A DNA stretch of 48,631 bases from an uncultured Christensenella sp. (GTDB lineage: Bacteria > Bacillota > Clostridia > Christensenellales > UBA3700). The stretch is taken from NCBI GenBank assembly GCA_910577795.1, contig CAJTNW010000011.1:1-48631 (forward strand). Reading direction: 5' to 3'. Under the pieces are notes generated by a model that saw nothing but the letters and a program-made list of their open reading frames with translations, was not told the DNA's origin and ran no database searches. Shown here in pieces: positions 8,184-15,064 of this stretch; position 1 is the stretch's first letter; each line of letters begins with the position of its first letter. Made by a program: the position numbers and the translations under genes.

Positions 8184-8214
8184 ACAAGTCAGTAGGTGTG
8201 CTGGCTTGTTTTTT
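8181..8214 (+). terminator. Terminator after rubredoxin
   Basis: AAAACAAGTCAG (8181-8192) pairs with CTGGCTTGTTTT (8201-8212) through one G-U pair, and a T run follows. Confidence 0.8.
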
Positions 8215-8297
8215 ATGTATATTAAAAGGATTATTGATTAGATTTGTTTATGTGATTAAATTTTAAGTAATCATGTTAAAAAAATTGAGATATAAAA

Positions 8298-8325
8298 AAT
8301 GATTCGGAATATTTTCCGAATCATT
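8298..8325 (-). terminator. bioY: Terminator of bioY
   Basis: A perfect 12-bp stem (8298-8309 with 8314-8325) and a 4-nt loop. Read on the minus strand it is followed by TTTTTTATA and lies 23 nt after the bioY stop. Confidence 0.8.
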
Positions 8326-8347
8326 AAATATTGATTTGGTATAATAG

Positions 8348-9076
8348 TTATTCACTTTTATTCTCTGTATTTGAGTCGCTAATTATTAAGTCGTTTGGAA
8401 TATCAGTGGTTGAACTCACAATATCAAATTCAATATTTTCTAAGTTTTCTGCATTTTCTTTTTCAAATTGTTCTATATCTTCATTTGTTGCTGTTTGATA
8501 AACAAATTTATTTAAAATAGGTTTTAGTTTTTTTGCAATGTAAGATGCAACAAAAGTAAAGGTTAAGTCACCTGGTAAAAATATTAAAAACAATGATATA
8601 AAAATTGTATATGCTGAAACTGTTTTGCCAAAATAAAAAGTTTGCAAGAAATAAAAGTAAATCATTCCGCAAGCATAAGCAATAAGTAAGTTAACAATAT
8701 TGCCAGTTAAATATGCCCAATAACTTTTCTTTTTAAAGCACTTAATAATTAATCCGCCTACTATTGTTCCAATAAAAAAGCCAATTAAATATCCAAAAGT
8801 TGGTTGTAGTACATACATAAATCCACCGCCTTTTGTAAAAACTGGTATGCCTATTAGTCCCATAAACAAATATAATCCTATTGCTAGTGCTCCCCAAAGT
8901 GGACCGAGCATAGATGCAGTTAGTTGTACAGAAAATGTTTGTAGTGTAAACGGAATTAATGGTATAGGGATTTCTACAAATGCCCCAGCGATTACTAGGC
9001 TAGTAAATACTGCCGTTAATGCAAGCATAATTGTTTTGCCACGTCTTGTAAGTTTGCTCTTTGGTATTGTTATCAT
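8348..9076 (-). CDS. bioY: Biotin ECF transporter substrate-binding component BioY
   Basis: A 242-residue integral membrane protein of the BioY family, the biotin-binding S component of an energy-coupling-factor transporter. About six hydrophobic helices lie between residues 15 and 185. The segment EIPIPLIPFTLQTFSVQL and the following GPLWGALAIGLYLFMGLIG are the conserved BioY substrate-site region. The C-terminal 45 residues form an unusual hydrophilic, acidic tail beyond the usual BioY end. No EcfA/T genes are adjacent, so shared ECF energising units elsewhere are implied. RBS AGGAG precedes the ATG. A BirA-type operator upstream indicates biotin-dependent repression. Confidence 0.92.
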   Translation of the reverse strand: MITIPKSKLTRRGKTIMLALTAVFTSLVIAGAFVEIPIPLIPFTLQTFSVQLTASMLGPLWGALAIGLYLFMGLIGIPVFTKGGGFMYVLQPTFGYLIGFFIGTIVGGLIIKCFKKKSYWAYLTGNIVNLLIAYACGMIYFYFLQTFYFGKTVSAYTIFISLFLIFLPGDLTFTFVASYIAKKLKPILNKFVYQTATNEDIEQFEKENAENLENIEFDIVSSTTDIPNDLIISDSNTENKSE

Positions 9077-9108
9077 ATTGTACTCCTATTAATTTTTTGC
9101 CAATCTTT

Positions 9109-9140
9109 ATGTTAACCATTTTATGATAATAGGTTAACAT
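9109..9140 (-). promoter_or_regulatory. BirA (biotin repressor) operator of bioY
   Basis: ATGTTAACC (9109-9117) and GGTTAACAT (9132-9140) are perfect 9-bp inverted repeats 14 nt apart. This is the known form of Gram-positive BirA boxes. A TTGACA-like -35 element on the minus strand lies just upstream (forward 9154-9159), so the operator overlaps the promoter region. Confidence 0.88.
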
Positions 9141-9225
9141 AAATTAAAATATATGTCAAATAAATTAACAAAAAAAATAAAATTTTGCAAATATTTTTAA
9201 ATGGAGTATAAATAATTTGGTTAAC

Positions 9226-9254
9226 TTGACTTGAATAATCTTATATGCTAAAAT
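9226..9254 (+). promoter_or_regulatory. Sigma-A promoter of the membrane protein-rsmI operon
   Basis: TTGACT (9226-9231), a 17-nt spacer and TAAAAT (9249-9254), with an extended -10 TGC directly before it. Confidence 0.8.
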
Positions 9255-9270
9255 TAAAAAAGAGGTTTAT

Positions 9271-9828
9271 ATGAAAGGGTTATTTATTTTTTTAGTTATT
9301 ATATGCATATTGTTTTTTATAACAAAATTAGTGTTGAATGTTTTGTATAGAATGAAAAAAGATAATTATTATAATAATTTAATAGTAAAATGTTTTAATG
9401 ATTACACAATTGTTGCGTGCATTATTTTGTTATATGCCTTTTCTATAAGTTTATATTTATCTGGGGATTATGGTATAGAAGAAAGCAATTTTACATTAAT
9501 TATTTTAGTTATTGCAACTGGTTTGTTTATTGGTGAAAAAGTGTATTTATCTATCAAAAATCGGGGTTATTTTTATATTCAGTCAAATATTTATGATTTA
9601 AATAGTCTTGTACAAAAACCTAAATTTGCTGATAGTTTGAAAAAGTGTAACAAAAATGAATTTGTTTTGGAAAATAAGGAAAAGTTTGAGGAATGTTTAG
9701 TTTTTGAAGAAACAATTGATAGTAAAAAGGCTTTTAAACGTAATATAATTTCAATATGTGTTTTTAATGGTTTGGGCATAATTGTTAGTATTGTTATATT
9801 AGTGGTTGGTTTGGTAAGAGGTGCTTAA
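9271..9828 (+). CDS. Predicted membrane protein of unknown function
   Basis: A 185-residue protein I do not recognise. Hydrophobic segments are at about residues 3-25, 45-65, 72-92 and 160-182, with a soluble, charged stretch between about 95 and 158, giving a four-helix topology. ATG 9271 follows AAGAGG. Its TAA overlaps the rsmI ATG (TAATG), so the two are translationally coupled under the promoter at 9226. The dispersed motif variant at 9555 lies inside the gene, in the frame that reads IKNRGY. Confidence 0.65.
   Translation: MKGLFIFLVIICILFFITKLVLNVLYRMKKDNYYNNLIVKCFNDYTIVACIILLYAFSISLYLSGDYGIEESNFTLIILVIATGLFIGEKVYLSIKNRGYFYIQSNIYDLNSLVQKPKFADSLKKCNKNEFVLENKEKFEECLVFEETIDSKKAFKRNIISICVFNGLGIIVSIVILVVGLVRGA
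9555..9569 (+). repeat. Dispersed motif, GGGGTTA variant, inside a CDS
   Basis: CAAAAATCGGGGTTA, preceded by CTAT as in copies A and C. It shares the first ten bases of the consensus and reads in a different frame from the copies in the GlmM and ABC genes. Confidence 0.55.
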
Positions 9829-10643
9829 TGGCAGGTATTTTGTATTTAGTAGGAACTCCTATTGGTAATATGGGAGATATAACTTTAAGAGCAATTGACA
9901 CTTTAAACAATGTTGATATTATTGCATGTGAGGATACTAGATATAGCAGTATACTTTTGCAAAAACTAGAGATAAAAAAGCCACTTGTTAGTTATTATTT
10001 GCATAAGGAAAAAAGTAGCGGACAAAAGATTATTGAATTACTACTAGCAGGAAAAAATGTTGCCTTGATTACAGATGCTGGTATGCCGTGTATATCTGAC
10101 CCGGGTGCAATACTTGTTGCAATGGCGGAAGAAAATGGGATTGAGTGCACTGTTGTGCCAGGTGCAACTGCAGTTACAAGTGCAATGGCATTATCTGGAA
10201 TAACTAGAAGAGGTTTTTGTTTTTTAGGCTTTTTGCCAGAAAAAAATAAAGATAAAGAAAATTTAATATTACCATATAAAAACATAGATATTCAGTTGGT
10301 ATTTTATTGTTCTCCACACAATATTAATGAAGATTTAGATTTTTTATTTAAAATTTTAGGCACTCGCAATGTGGTTGTAGTAAAAGAAATAACCAAAATG
10401 TTTGAAAAGGTAGAAAAAGGTGTGCTTGGGGATTTAAAGATAACTGAACCGCGTGGTGAGTATGTTGTTATCGTTGAAGGAAAAGATTTTTCAAGCGAAT
10501 TGTGTGATTTGAGTATTGAGGAACATTTGAAATATAATATTCAAAAAGGTATGACAAAAAAGGAAGCAATTAAAGCGACCGCAAGTGAAAGAAACTTGGC
10601 AAAAGATGTGGTTTACAAAGTTGCTTTGCAAGTTTTGGAATAA
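9828..10643 (+). CDS. rsmI: 16S rRNA (cytidine-1402-2'-O)-methyltransferase RsmI
   Basis: A 271-residue SAM-dependent tetrapyrrole-methylase-fold enzyme that 2'-O-methylates C1402 in the 16S rRNA decoding centre. Diagnostic segments are LYLVGTPIGNMGDITLRA near the N-terminus, EDTRYSS, ALITDAGMPCISDPG at about 80-94 and VVPGATAVTSAMALSG. The length is normal for the family (about 280). The start overlaps the preceding stop by one base. A terminator follows 4 nt after the stop. Confidence 0.95.
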   Translation: MAGILYLVGTPIGNMGDITLRAIDTLNNVDIIACEDTRYSSILLQKLEIKKPLVSYYLHKEKSSGQKIIELLLAGKNVALITDAGMPCISDPGAILVAMAEENGIECTVVPGATAVTSAMALSGITRRGFCFLGFLPEKNKDKENLILPYKNIDIQLVFYCSPHNINEDLDFLFKILGTRNVVVVKEITKMFEKVEKGVLGDLKITEPRGEYVVIVEGKDFSSELCDLSIEEHLKYNIQKGMTKKEAIKATASERNLAKDVVYKVALQVLE

Positions 10644-10647
10644 AAAG

Positions 10648-10677
10648 AGTGCAATTAAATTGCACTTTTATTTTTTT
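10648..10677 (+). terminator. Terminator after rsmI, shared with the convergent gene
   Basis: AGTGCAAT (10648-10655) pairs with ATTGCACT (10659-10666) and a T run follows. The stem is A-rich on its other side, so it can act for the minus-strand gene ending at 10668. Confidence 0.75.
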
Positions 10678-11060
10678 GAATTGTTATAGTCATTTATTAT
10701 TCTATCATGCAGACGCATACATTCCAAAATTGTTTTTGCATTGTGCGAAAGTTTAAATTGAGAGTAATTTTGCGACTGATTAATATCTTCTACTTCATTT
10801 TTATCAATTTTATCCGTTTCTGCTAATTGTTCCGTATTATTTTGATTATTCTGGTTATAAAAAGGAATGTTATTATCATTTTGTGGATAGTGCAAAATTT
10901 CTGTGTCTGTAATATTATTTTCGGAAGAATTATTACTTTCTTCTTCTATTTTTTCTGCAATATTGTCTTGCAATGTATTTTGCGGAATATAGTCATAATT
11001 TTGAGGAATAATATTTGGACAACGCGTAAAAAGACCATTAAAAGTCGAAAATTTTTTCAT
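10668..11060 (-). CDS. Asn-rich hypothetical protein
   Basis: A 130-residue protein without recognisable domain. Residues 15-95 are rich in Asn, Gln, Glu, Asp and Ser and look disordered. The C-terminal 30 residues (from about SHNAKTILECMRLHDRIIND) could form one amphipathic helix. There is no signal peptide or membrane segment. AAGGTG lies before the ATG at a suitable distance. It is convergent with rsmI and shares its terminator. That it is a real gene rests on the clean start, the RBS and the terminator. Confidence 0.55.
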   Translation of the reverse strand: MKKFSTFNGLFTRCPNIIPQNYDYIPQNTLQDNIAEKIEEESNNSSENNITDTEILHYPQNDNNIPFYNQNNQNNTEQLAETDKIDKNEVEDINQSQNYSQFKLSHNAKTILECMRLHDRIINDYNNSKK

Positions 11061-11107
11061 ATATGCACCTTTTTTTTAAAAAATGTTAATAATTTACTTG
11101 CAAAGTA

Positions 11108-11136
11108 TTGATTTATTTCTTTATTTATATTATACT
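11108..11136 (+). promoter_or_regulatory. Sigma-A promoter of the lipoprotein operon
   Basis: TTGATT (11108-11113), a 17-nt spacer and TATACT (11131-11136). In the leader a small inverted repeat (ATGGCA, GTT, TGCCAT at 11181-11195) lies between promoter and RBS. Confidence 0.7.
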
Positions 11137-11219
11137 AGATAATGTAATTTAATATGACGAATTATATTTTATTAAAAATAATGGCAGTTTGCCATGGTGC
11201 ATAAATGTAGGAGAATGTC

Positions 11220-12677
11220 ATGAAAAAAAATATTAAATTTATTTTAATCACTGTATTGTTAGCGGTAGTTTTGAGTTTATCTTTAGTAGGATGTACTAAA
11301 ACTCCAAATTTAAAAGGGGGTGACCCAACTGCAACAACTTATAACAATAATAGTTTAGTAGTATCTCAAGGTGATTACATTTATTTTGTAAATGGTAAAA
11401 TTACTGTAGATGATATTGCAGAAAAAAAAGATAATAAATATGGCAAAGTTGTAAAGAGTGCAATTTATAGGGCTAAAAAAGATGGTAGTGAGCCTGAGGT
11501 TTTAGTTCCACAAGTTGCAATGGATAGTAACAATGCAAATGGTATAAGTGTACTAGGCAAGTATGTTTATTTTACATCTCCATCTACTGCAACTGCAAAA
11601 GATGGTACTTTGCAAAAAAATAATACAGATTTTTATAGAGTAGAAATTAGCGGTAAAAAATTAAAAAAATTAGTTACTTTGGAAGGTAATACTAATCAAT
11701 ACAAGTTTACTGATAACGGATTAATTTATGTTGAAAATAATAAGTTAGTTTATTTGTCTTATAAAGGCAAGTCAGAAACTATTTTAGAATATGCTGGTAA
11801 CACTTATTTCCCAGTAACTTCAACTTATGTGCCAGAAAAAGCAGATGCAACTATGGCTGTTTACTATACTGAATCACCAGAAGAAAATGATGGTGACCCA
11901 TATAATGATATTAAATGTGTTACTTCAACTGGTGAAGTTAAAACAATTTTAAGCGGCAAAGATAGCAAAGCAACTTACTCAATTAAGAGTGTAGAGAGTG
12001 AGAGTAATGGTCAAGCAACTGTTTATTATGAAAAAACAGTTTATGATATGGGCGAAGAGAAAAATACTGGCTTGTATGGTATAAAACTAGGTAGCGATTT
12101 TAAAGTTGCAAATGGCGAAAAAAGATTTGCTGCAAGTGGTGCAAGTGTAAGATATATCAACTATGAAAAAGGTTTATATGTATTTGAAGATAGCAAAATG
12201 TATATTCCAATTTTTGATAATGATGGCTTAATGCAAGAAGGTGATAATGTTTATTATTTAGGTACAACAATTACTCAGTCAAATATTGTTACTATCAGAG
12301 AAGAGGCAGGTAAAAACTTTATTTACTATACTGAAAGCAATATGTTAATGAAAATAGAAATGGATGTAAAAGAGGAAGGCAATATTAATAATGTTGGAAG
12401 GGCTAAAAAAGTAATTAAAAAAGATATTGTTACAGATTATGTTAAACCAGTACTAAATGGCAACACTTTCTACTATATTAATAGTGGGCTTTATAATTAT
12501 ATGTATAAGGTTGATATCAGCACTAAAGATGCTAAACATTCTTTGTTAGGTGTTAGAACAGATGTTGATAAGACAGCATACATTAAGTTAGTAAAAGAAA
12601 TGGACGAAGAGGCAAGGGAAAAACACGATAAATATATTGCTGAAGATTTACCTGCTGGAGATTTGAAAAAAGATTAA
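11220..12677 (+). CDS. Secreted lipoprotein with beta-propeller-like repeats
   Basis: A 485-residue lipoprotein. The N-terminus is a lysine-led hydrophobic signal ending in the lipobox LVGC (Cys about residue 25), for anchoring on the outer face of the membrane. The mature part has repeating beta-rich units of the form GDYIYFVN, YIYR(A)KKDGSEP, GKYVYFTS and NGLIYVEN, like the DUF5050 or other six-bladed propeller-like proteins; the fold is inferred only. It has no catalytic motif I can name. ATG 11220 follows TAGGAGA. It is followed after 49 nt, containing a hairpin, by the PAP2 gene and is probably co-transcribed with it. Confidence 0.75.
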   Translation: MKKNIKFILITVLLAVVLSLSLVGCTKTPNLKGGDPTATTYNNNSLVVSQGDYIYFVNGKITVDDIAEKKDNKYGKVVKSAIYRAKKDGSEPEVLVPQVAMDSNNANGISVLGKYVYFTSPSTATAKDGTLQKNNTDFYRVEISGKKLKKLVTLEGNTNQYKFTDNGLIYVENNKLVYLSYKGKSETILEYAGNTYFPVTSTYVPEKADATMAVYYTESPEENDGDPYNDIKCVTSTGEVKTILSGKDSKATYSIKSVESESNGQATVYYEKTVYDMGEEKNTGLYGIKLGSDFKVANGEKRFAASGASVRYINYEKGLYVFEDSKMYIPIFDNDGLMQEGDNVYYLGTTITQSNIVTIREEAGKNFIYYTESNMLMKIEMDVKEEGNINNVGRAKKVIKKDIVTDYVKPVLNGNTFYYINSGLYNYMYKVDISTKDAKHSLLGVRTDVDKTAYIKLVKEMDEEAREKHDKYIAEDLPAGDLKKD

Positions 12678-12683
12678 TTTTAT

Positions 12684-12707
12684 TGACTGCCTGAAAATTG
12701 GCAGTCA
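12684..12707 (+). other. Intercistronic hairpin before the PAP2 gene
   Basis: TGACTGCC (12684-12691) and GGCAGTCA (12700-12707) form an 8-bp perfect stem with an 8-nt loop. No T run follows, so it is more likely an mRNA-stability or processing element than a full terminator. Confidence 0.5.
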
Positions 12708-12726
12708 TATTCATTAGGAGGCTATT

Positions 12727-13539
12727 TTGGCAGAATGGTTGAATAGGGCTTTTAGCGGATTTGATTTTGCTCTTTTGGAGTTTGGACATAATATGCATGT
12801 TTCCGCTGGCGGTTTTTTTGATGGGTTTATGAAATTTGTTACTGTTTTTGGTGATGGTGGCATAATTTTAATTTTAGTATCTCTTGGCTTAATAGCATTT
12901 AAAAAGACAAGAAAAATTGGAATTACAATGTTTGGTGCAATTGCAATTGGTGCTTTGATTACCAATATCACAATTAAACCTTTGGTTGCAAGACCTAGAC
13001 CATTTGCTGACGAATCTTCAATTTTTTATACTTGGTGGCAAGCAGTTGGAGGAGTTAAAGAATCTGAGTTTTCTTTCCCTTCTGGACATTCAACAGCAAG
13101 TATGGCAGCAATGATGGCATTTTTCCTTGCGGGAAATAAAAAATATAGTTGGACAGGATTTTTTGCAGCATTGTTGATAGGTTTTTCAAGAATTTATTTG
13201 TGCGTACATTATCCATCTGATGTTTTATTTGGTTTTATTGTTGGTATAATAGCAGGCTCTATTGCTTATTTAATTGTTTGGTTGCTTTACAAATATTTAA
13301 AAGGCACTAAACTTGGGGATATATTGTATGACAAAGATATAATTACATTGTATAACTTTATTAAAAATAAATATTTTAATAAAAAACAACCTGCTTTGGT
13401 AGATAGTCAAAATGATAGTTCTAATTTAGATAAAGATATTATTAATAGTACAGAAATAATTGACCAAAACAAGGCAGAAGAAGAGAACAAAAACATTGAA
13501 AGTACTATTGTAGATACTCAGAATATTAGTGATAAGTAA
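12727..13539 (+). CDS. PAP2-family membrane phosphatase
   Basis: A 270-residue integral membrane phosphatase of the PAP2/type-2 phosphatidic acid phosphatase family. The three active-site motifs are complete: KPLVARPRP, then FPSGHSTA, then SRIYLCVHYPSD. Bacterial members dephosphorylate undecaprenyl pyrophosphate or phosphatidylglycerol phosphate; the substrate here is open. Residues from about 205 form a hydrophilic, acidic cytoplasmic tail with no known motif. The start is TTG at 12727, chosen because AGGAGG (12716-12721) sits 5 nt before it and no ATG fits. It is followed after 18 nt by the GH109-like gene. Confidence 0.85.
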   Translation: MAEWLNRAFSGFDFALLEFGHNMHVSAGGFFDGFMKFVTVFGDGGIILILVSLGLIAFKKTRKIGITMFGAIAIGALITNITIKPLVARPRPFADESSIFYTWWQAVGGVKESEFSFPSGHSTASMAAMMAFFLAGNKKYSWTGFFAALLIGFSRIYLCVHYPSDVLFGFIVGIIAGSIAYLIVWLLYKYLKGTKLGDILYDKDIITLYNFIKNKYFNKKQPALVDSQNDSSNLDKDIINSTEIIDQNKAEEENKNIESTIVDTQNISDK

Positions 13540-13557
13540 TTAAAAGGGGAAAAAATT

Positions 13558-14811
13558 ATGAGTAATATTCAAAAGAAAGCAAGAATTGCAATGATAGGTT
13601 TGGGTGGCAGAGGTTTCGGTTTGCTACGTTTGAACTTAGTTCACATGAAAAATGTGGAAATAGTTGGAATTTGTGATACCTATCAAGATAGAATAGACCA
13701 AGCGATTAAAAAAGTTGAAAAAATTTGTGGCAATACCCCAAAAGGAAGTACAAACTACAAAGAATTTTTGACTGATGAAAATGTCGATATAATAATGATT
13801 ACCTGTGCATGGGAAGGTCATATTGATATTGCAATTGATGCTATGAAAGCAGGTAAGTTTGTTGCAATGGAAGTTGGCGGTGCTTATAGTGTGGAAGACT
13901 GTTGGAGGTTAGTGGATACTTATGAGCAGACAAAAACCCCTTTAATGATGCTAGAAAACTGCTGTTATGGCGAGTATGAACTTATGACATTAAGAATGGC
14001 AAGAGAAGGTATTTTTGGTGATATTGTACATTGTGAAGGTGGCTATCACCATGATTTACGAAAAGAAATTGCTTTTGGAAAAGAAAATCGTCATTATAGA
14101 TTAAAAAATTATTTGGAAAGAAATTGCGAAAATTATCCTACTCATGAAATTGGACCAATAGCAAAAGTTTTGGAAATAAATAGAGGTAATTTGTTTACTA
14201 ATTTAACTTCCTTTTCAAGTTTTGCAAAAGGTTTGCATGAATATATTGTTAAAAATAAAGCAGATGATAAAGACCTTGTAAATGCAGAATTTAAACAAGG
14301 GGATATGGTTACTACTGTAATTGAAACTATTAAAGGACAAACAGTGGTTATACAGTTAGATACAACTTTACCTAGGTCTTATAGTAGAGGATACACTATT
14401 AGGGGCACTAAAGCCATGTATCAAGAAGACAATAATTTGGTTTTTGAAGATAATAGTTTGCACGGCAAGTTGTATGAGTTTAATAGTAGGCCAATATGGA
14501 ATAATGGAAAAAAATATGCTAAAAAATATGCACATAGAATATGGAAAAATAAAGGTACTGTAGTAAAAGCAGGACACGGAGGTATGGACTCATTAGTATT
14601 AAATGCTATGGTTGAGGCATATTTAGAGGGATATTATCCTCCAATAGATGTTTATGACACTGCAACTTGGATGGTCATAACTGCTTTGTCAGATATCTCT
14701 ATTAAAAACAATAACCAAAAAGTTGAATTCCCTGATTTTACAAGAGGTAAATGGCAAAATAGACAAGATGTTTGTTTGGGACATTATAGTTTGGAAGGTG
14801 CTGTTAAATAA
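13558..14811 (+). CDS. Gfo/Idh/MocA-family protein, GH109-like
   Basis: A 417-residue NAD(P)-dependent oxidoreductase-fold protein. The Rossmann motif GLGGRGFG lies at about residues 14-21, and the dinucleotide domain runs to about residue 125. The C-terminal domain contains GYHHD and YPTHEIGP, which are features of the GH109 branch. There, NAD-dependent glycosidases cleave alpha-N-acetylgalactosaminides by oxidation and elimination. An ordinary sugar dehydrogenase role is the alternative. There is no signal peptide. AAGGGG precedes ATG 13558, and the gene ends the lipoprotein-PAP2 operon before a strong terminator. Confidence 0.8.
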   Translation: MSNIQKKARIAMIGLGGRGFGLLRLNLVHMKNVEIVGICDTYQDRIDQAIKKVEKICGNTPKGSTNYKEFLTDENVDIIMITCAWEGHIDIAIDAMKAGKFVAMEVGGAYSVEDCWRLVDTYEQTKTPLMMLENCCYGEYELMTLRMAREGIFGDIVHCEGGYHHDLRKEIAFGKENRHYRLKNYLERNCENYPTHEIGPIAKVLEINRGNLFTNLTSFSSFAKGLHEYIVKNKADDKDLVNAEFKQGDMVTTVIETIKGQTVVIQLDTTLPRSYSRGYTIRGTKAMYQEDNNLVFEDNSLHGKLYEFNSRPIWNNGKKYAKKYAHRIWKNKGTVVKAGHGGMDSLVLNAMVEAYLEGYYPPIDVYDTATWMVITALSDISIKNNNQKVEFPDFTRGKWQNRQDVCLGHYSLEGAVK

Positions 14812-14879
14812 ATTTTTGTTGCTAATTACGGCAGTGTAAATACATAGTGTTTTAAGAGAATAAATAATAATAAATTATA

Positions 14880-14918
14880 AAAATTGTCTTTACAAATATT
14901 GTAGGACAATTTTTTATT
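14880..14918 (+). terminator. Terminator after the GH109-like gene
   Basis: An outer stem, AAAATTGTC (14880-14888) with GACAATTTT (14905-14913), and an inner TACAA/TTGTA stem, followed by T residues. Confidence 0.8.
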
Positions 14919-14983
14919 TTTGTCTATTTTACAAGTGTTATTCAATTGTCTAACACATTTATAGTCAAAAATTTGATTATTTG

Positions 14984-15012
14984 TTGCCGATTAAGGCAAT
15001 TTGTAATATAAT
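14984..15012 (+). promoter_or_regulatory. Promoter of the GlmU/GlmM fusion, with a palindrome over the -35
   Basis: TTGCCG (14984-14989), a 17-nt spacer and TATAAT (15007-15012). TTGCC, GATTAA, GGCAA (14984-14999) is a perfect 5-bp inverted repeat over the -35 box and could be an operator. Confidence 0.65.
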
Positions 15013-15064
15013 GAAAGTATAAGACTTTTGCAGAATGTTTATATTTTAATAGGAGGCTTACAAT

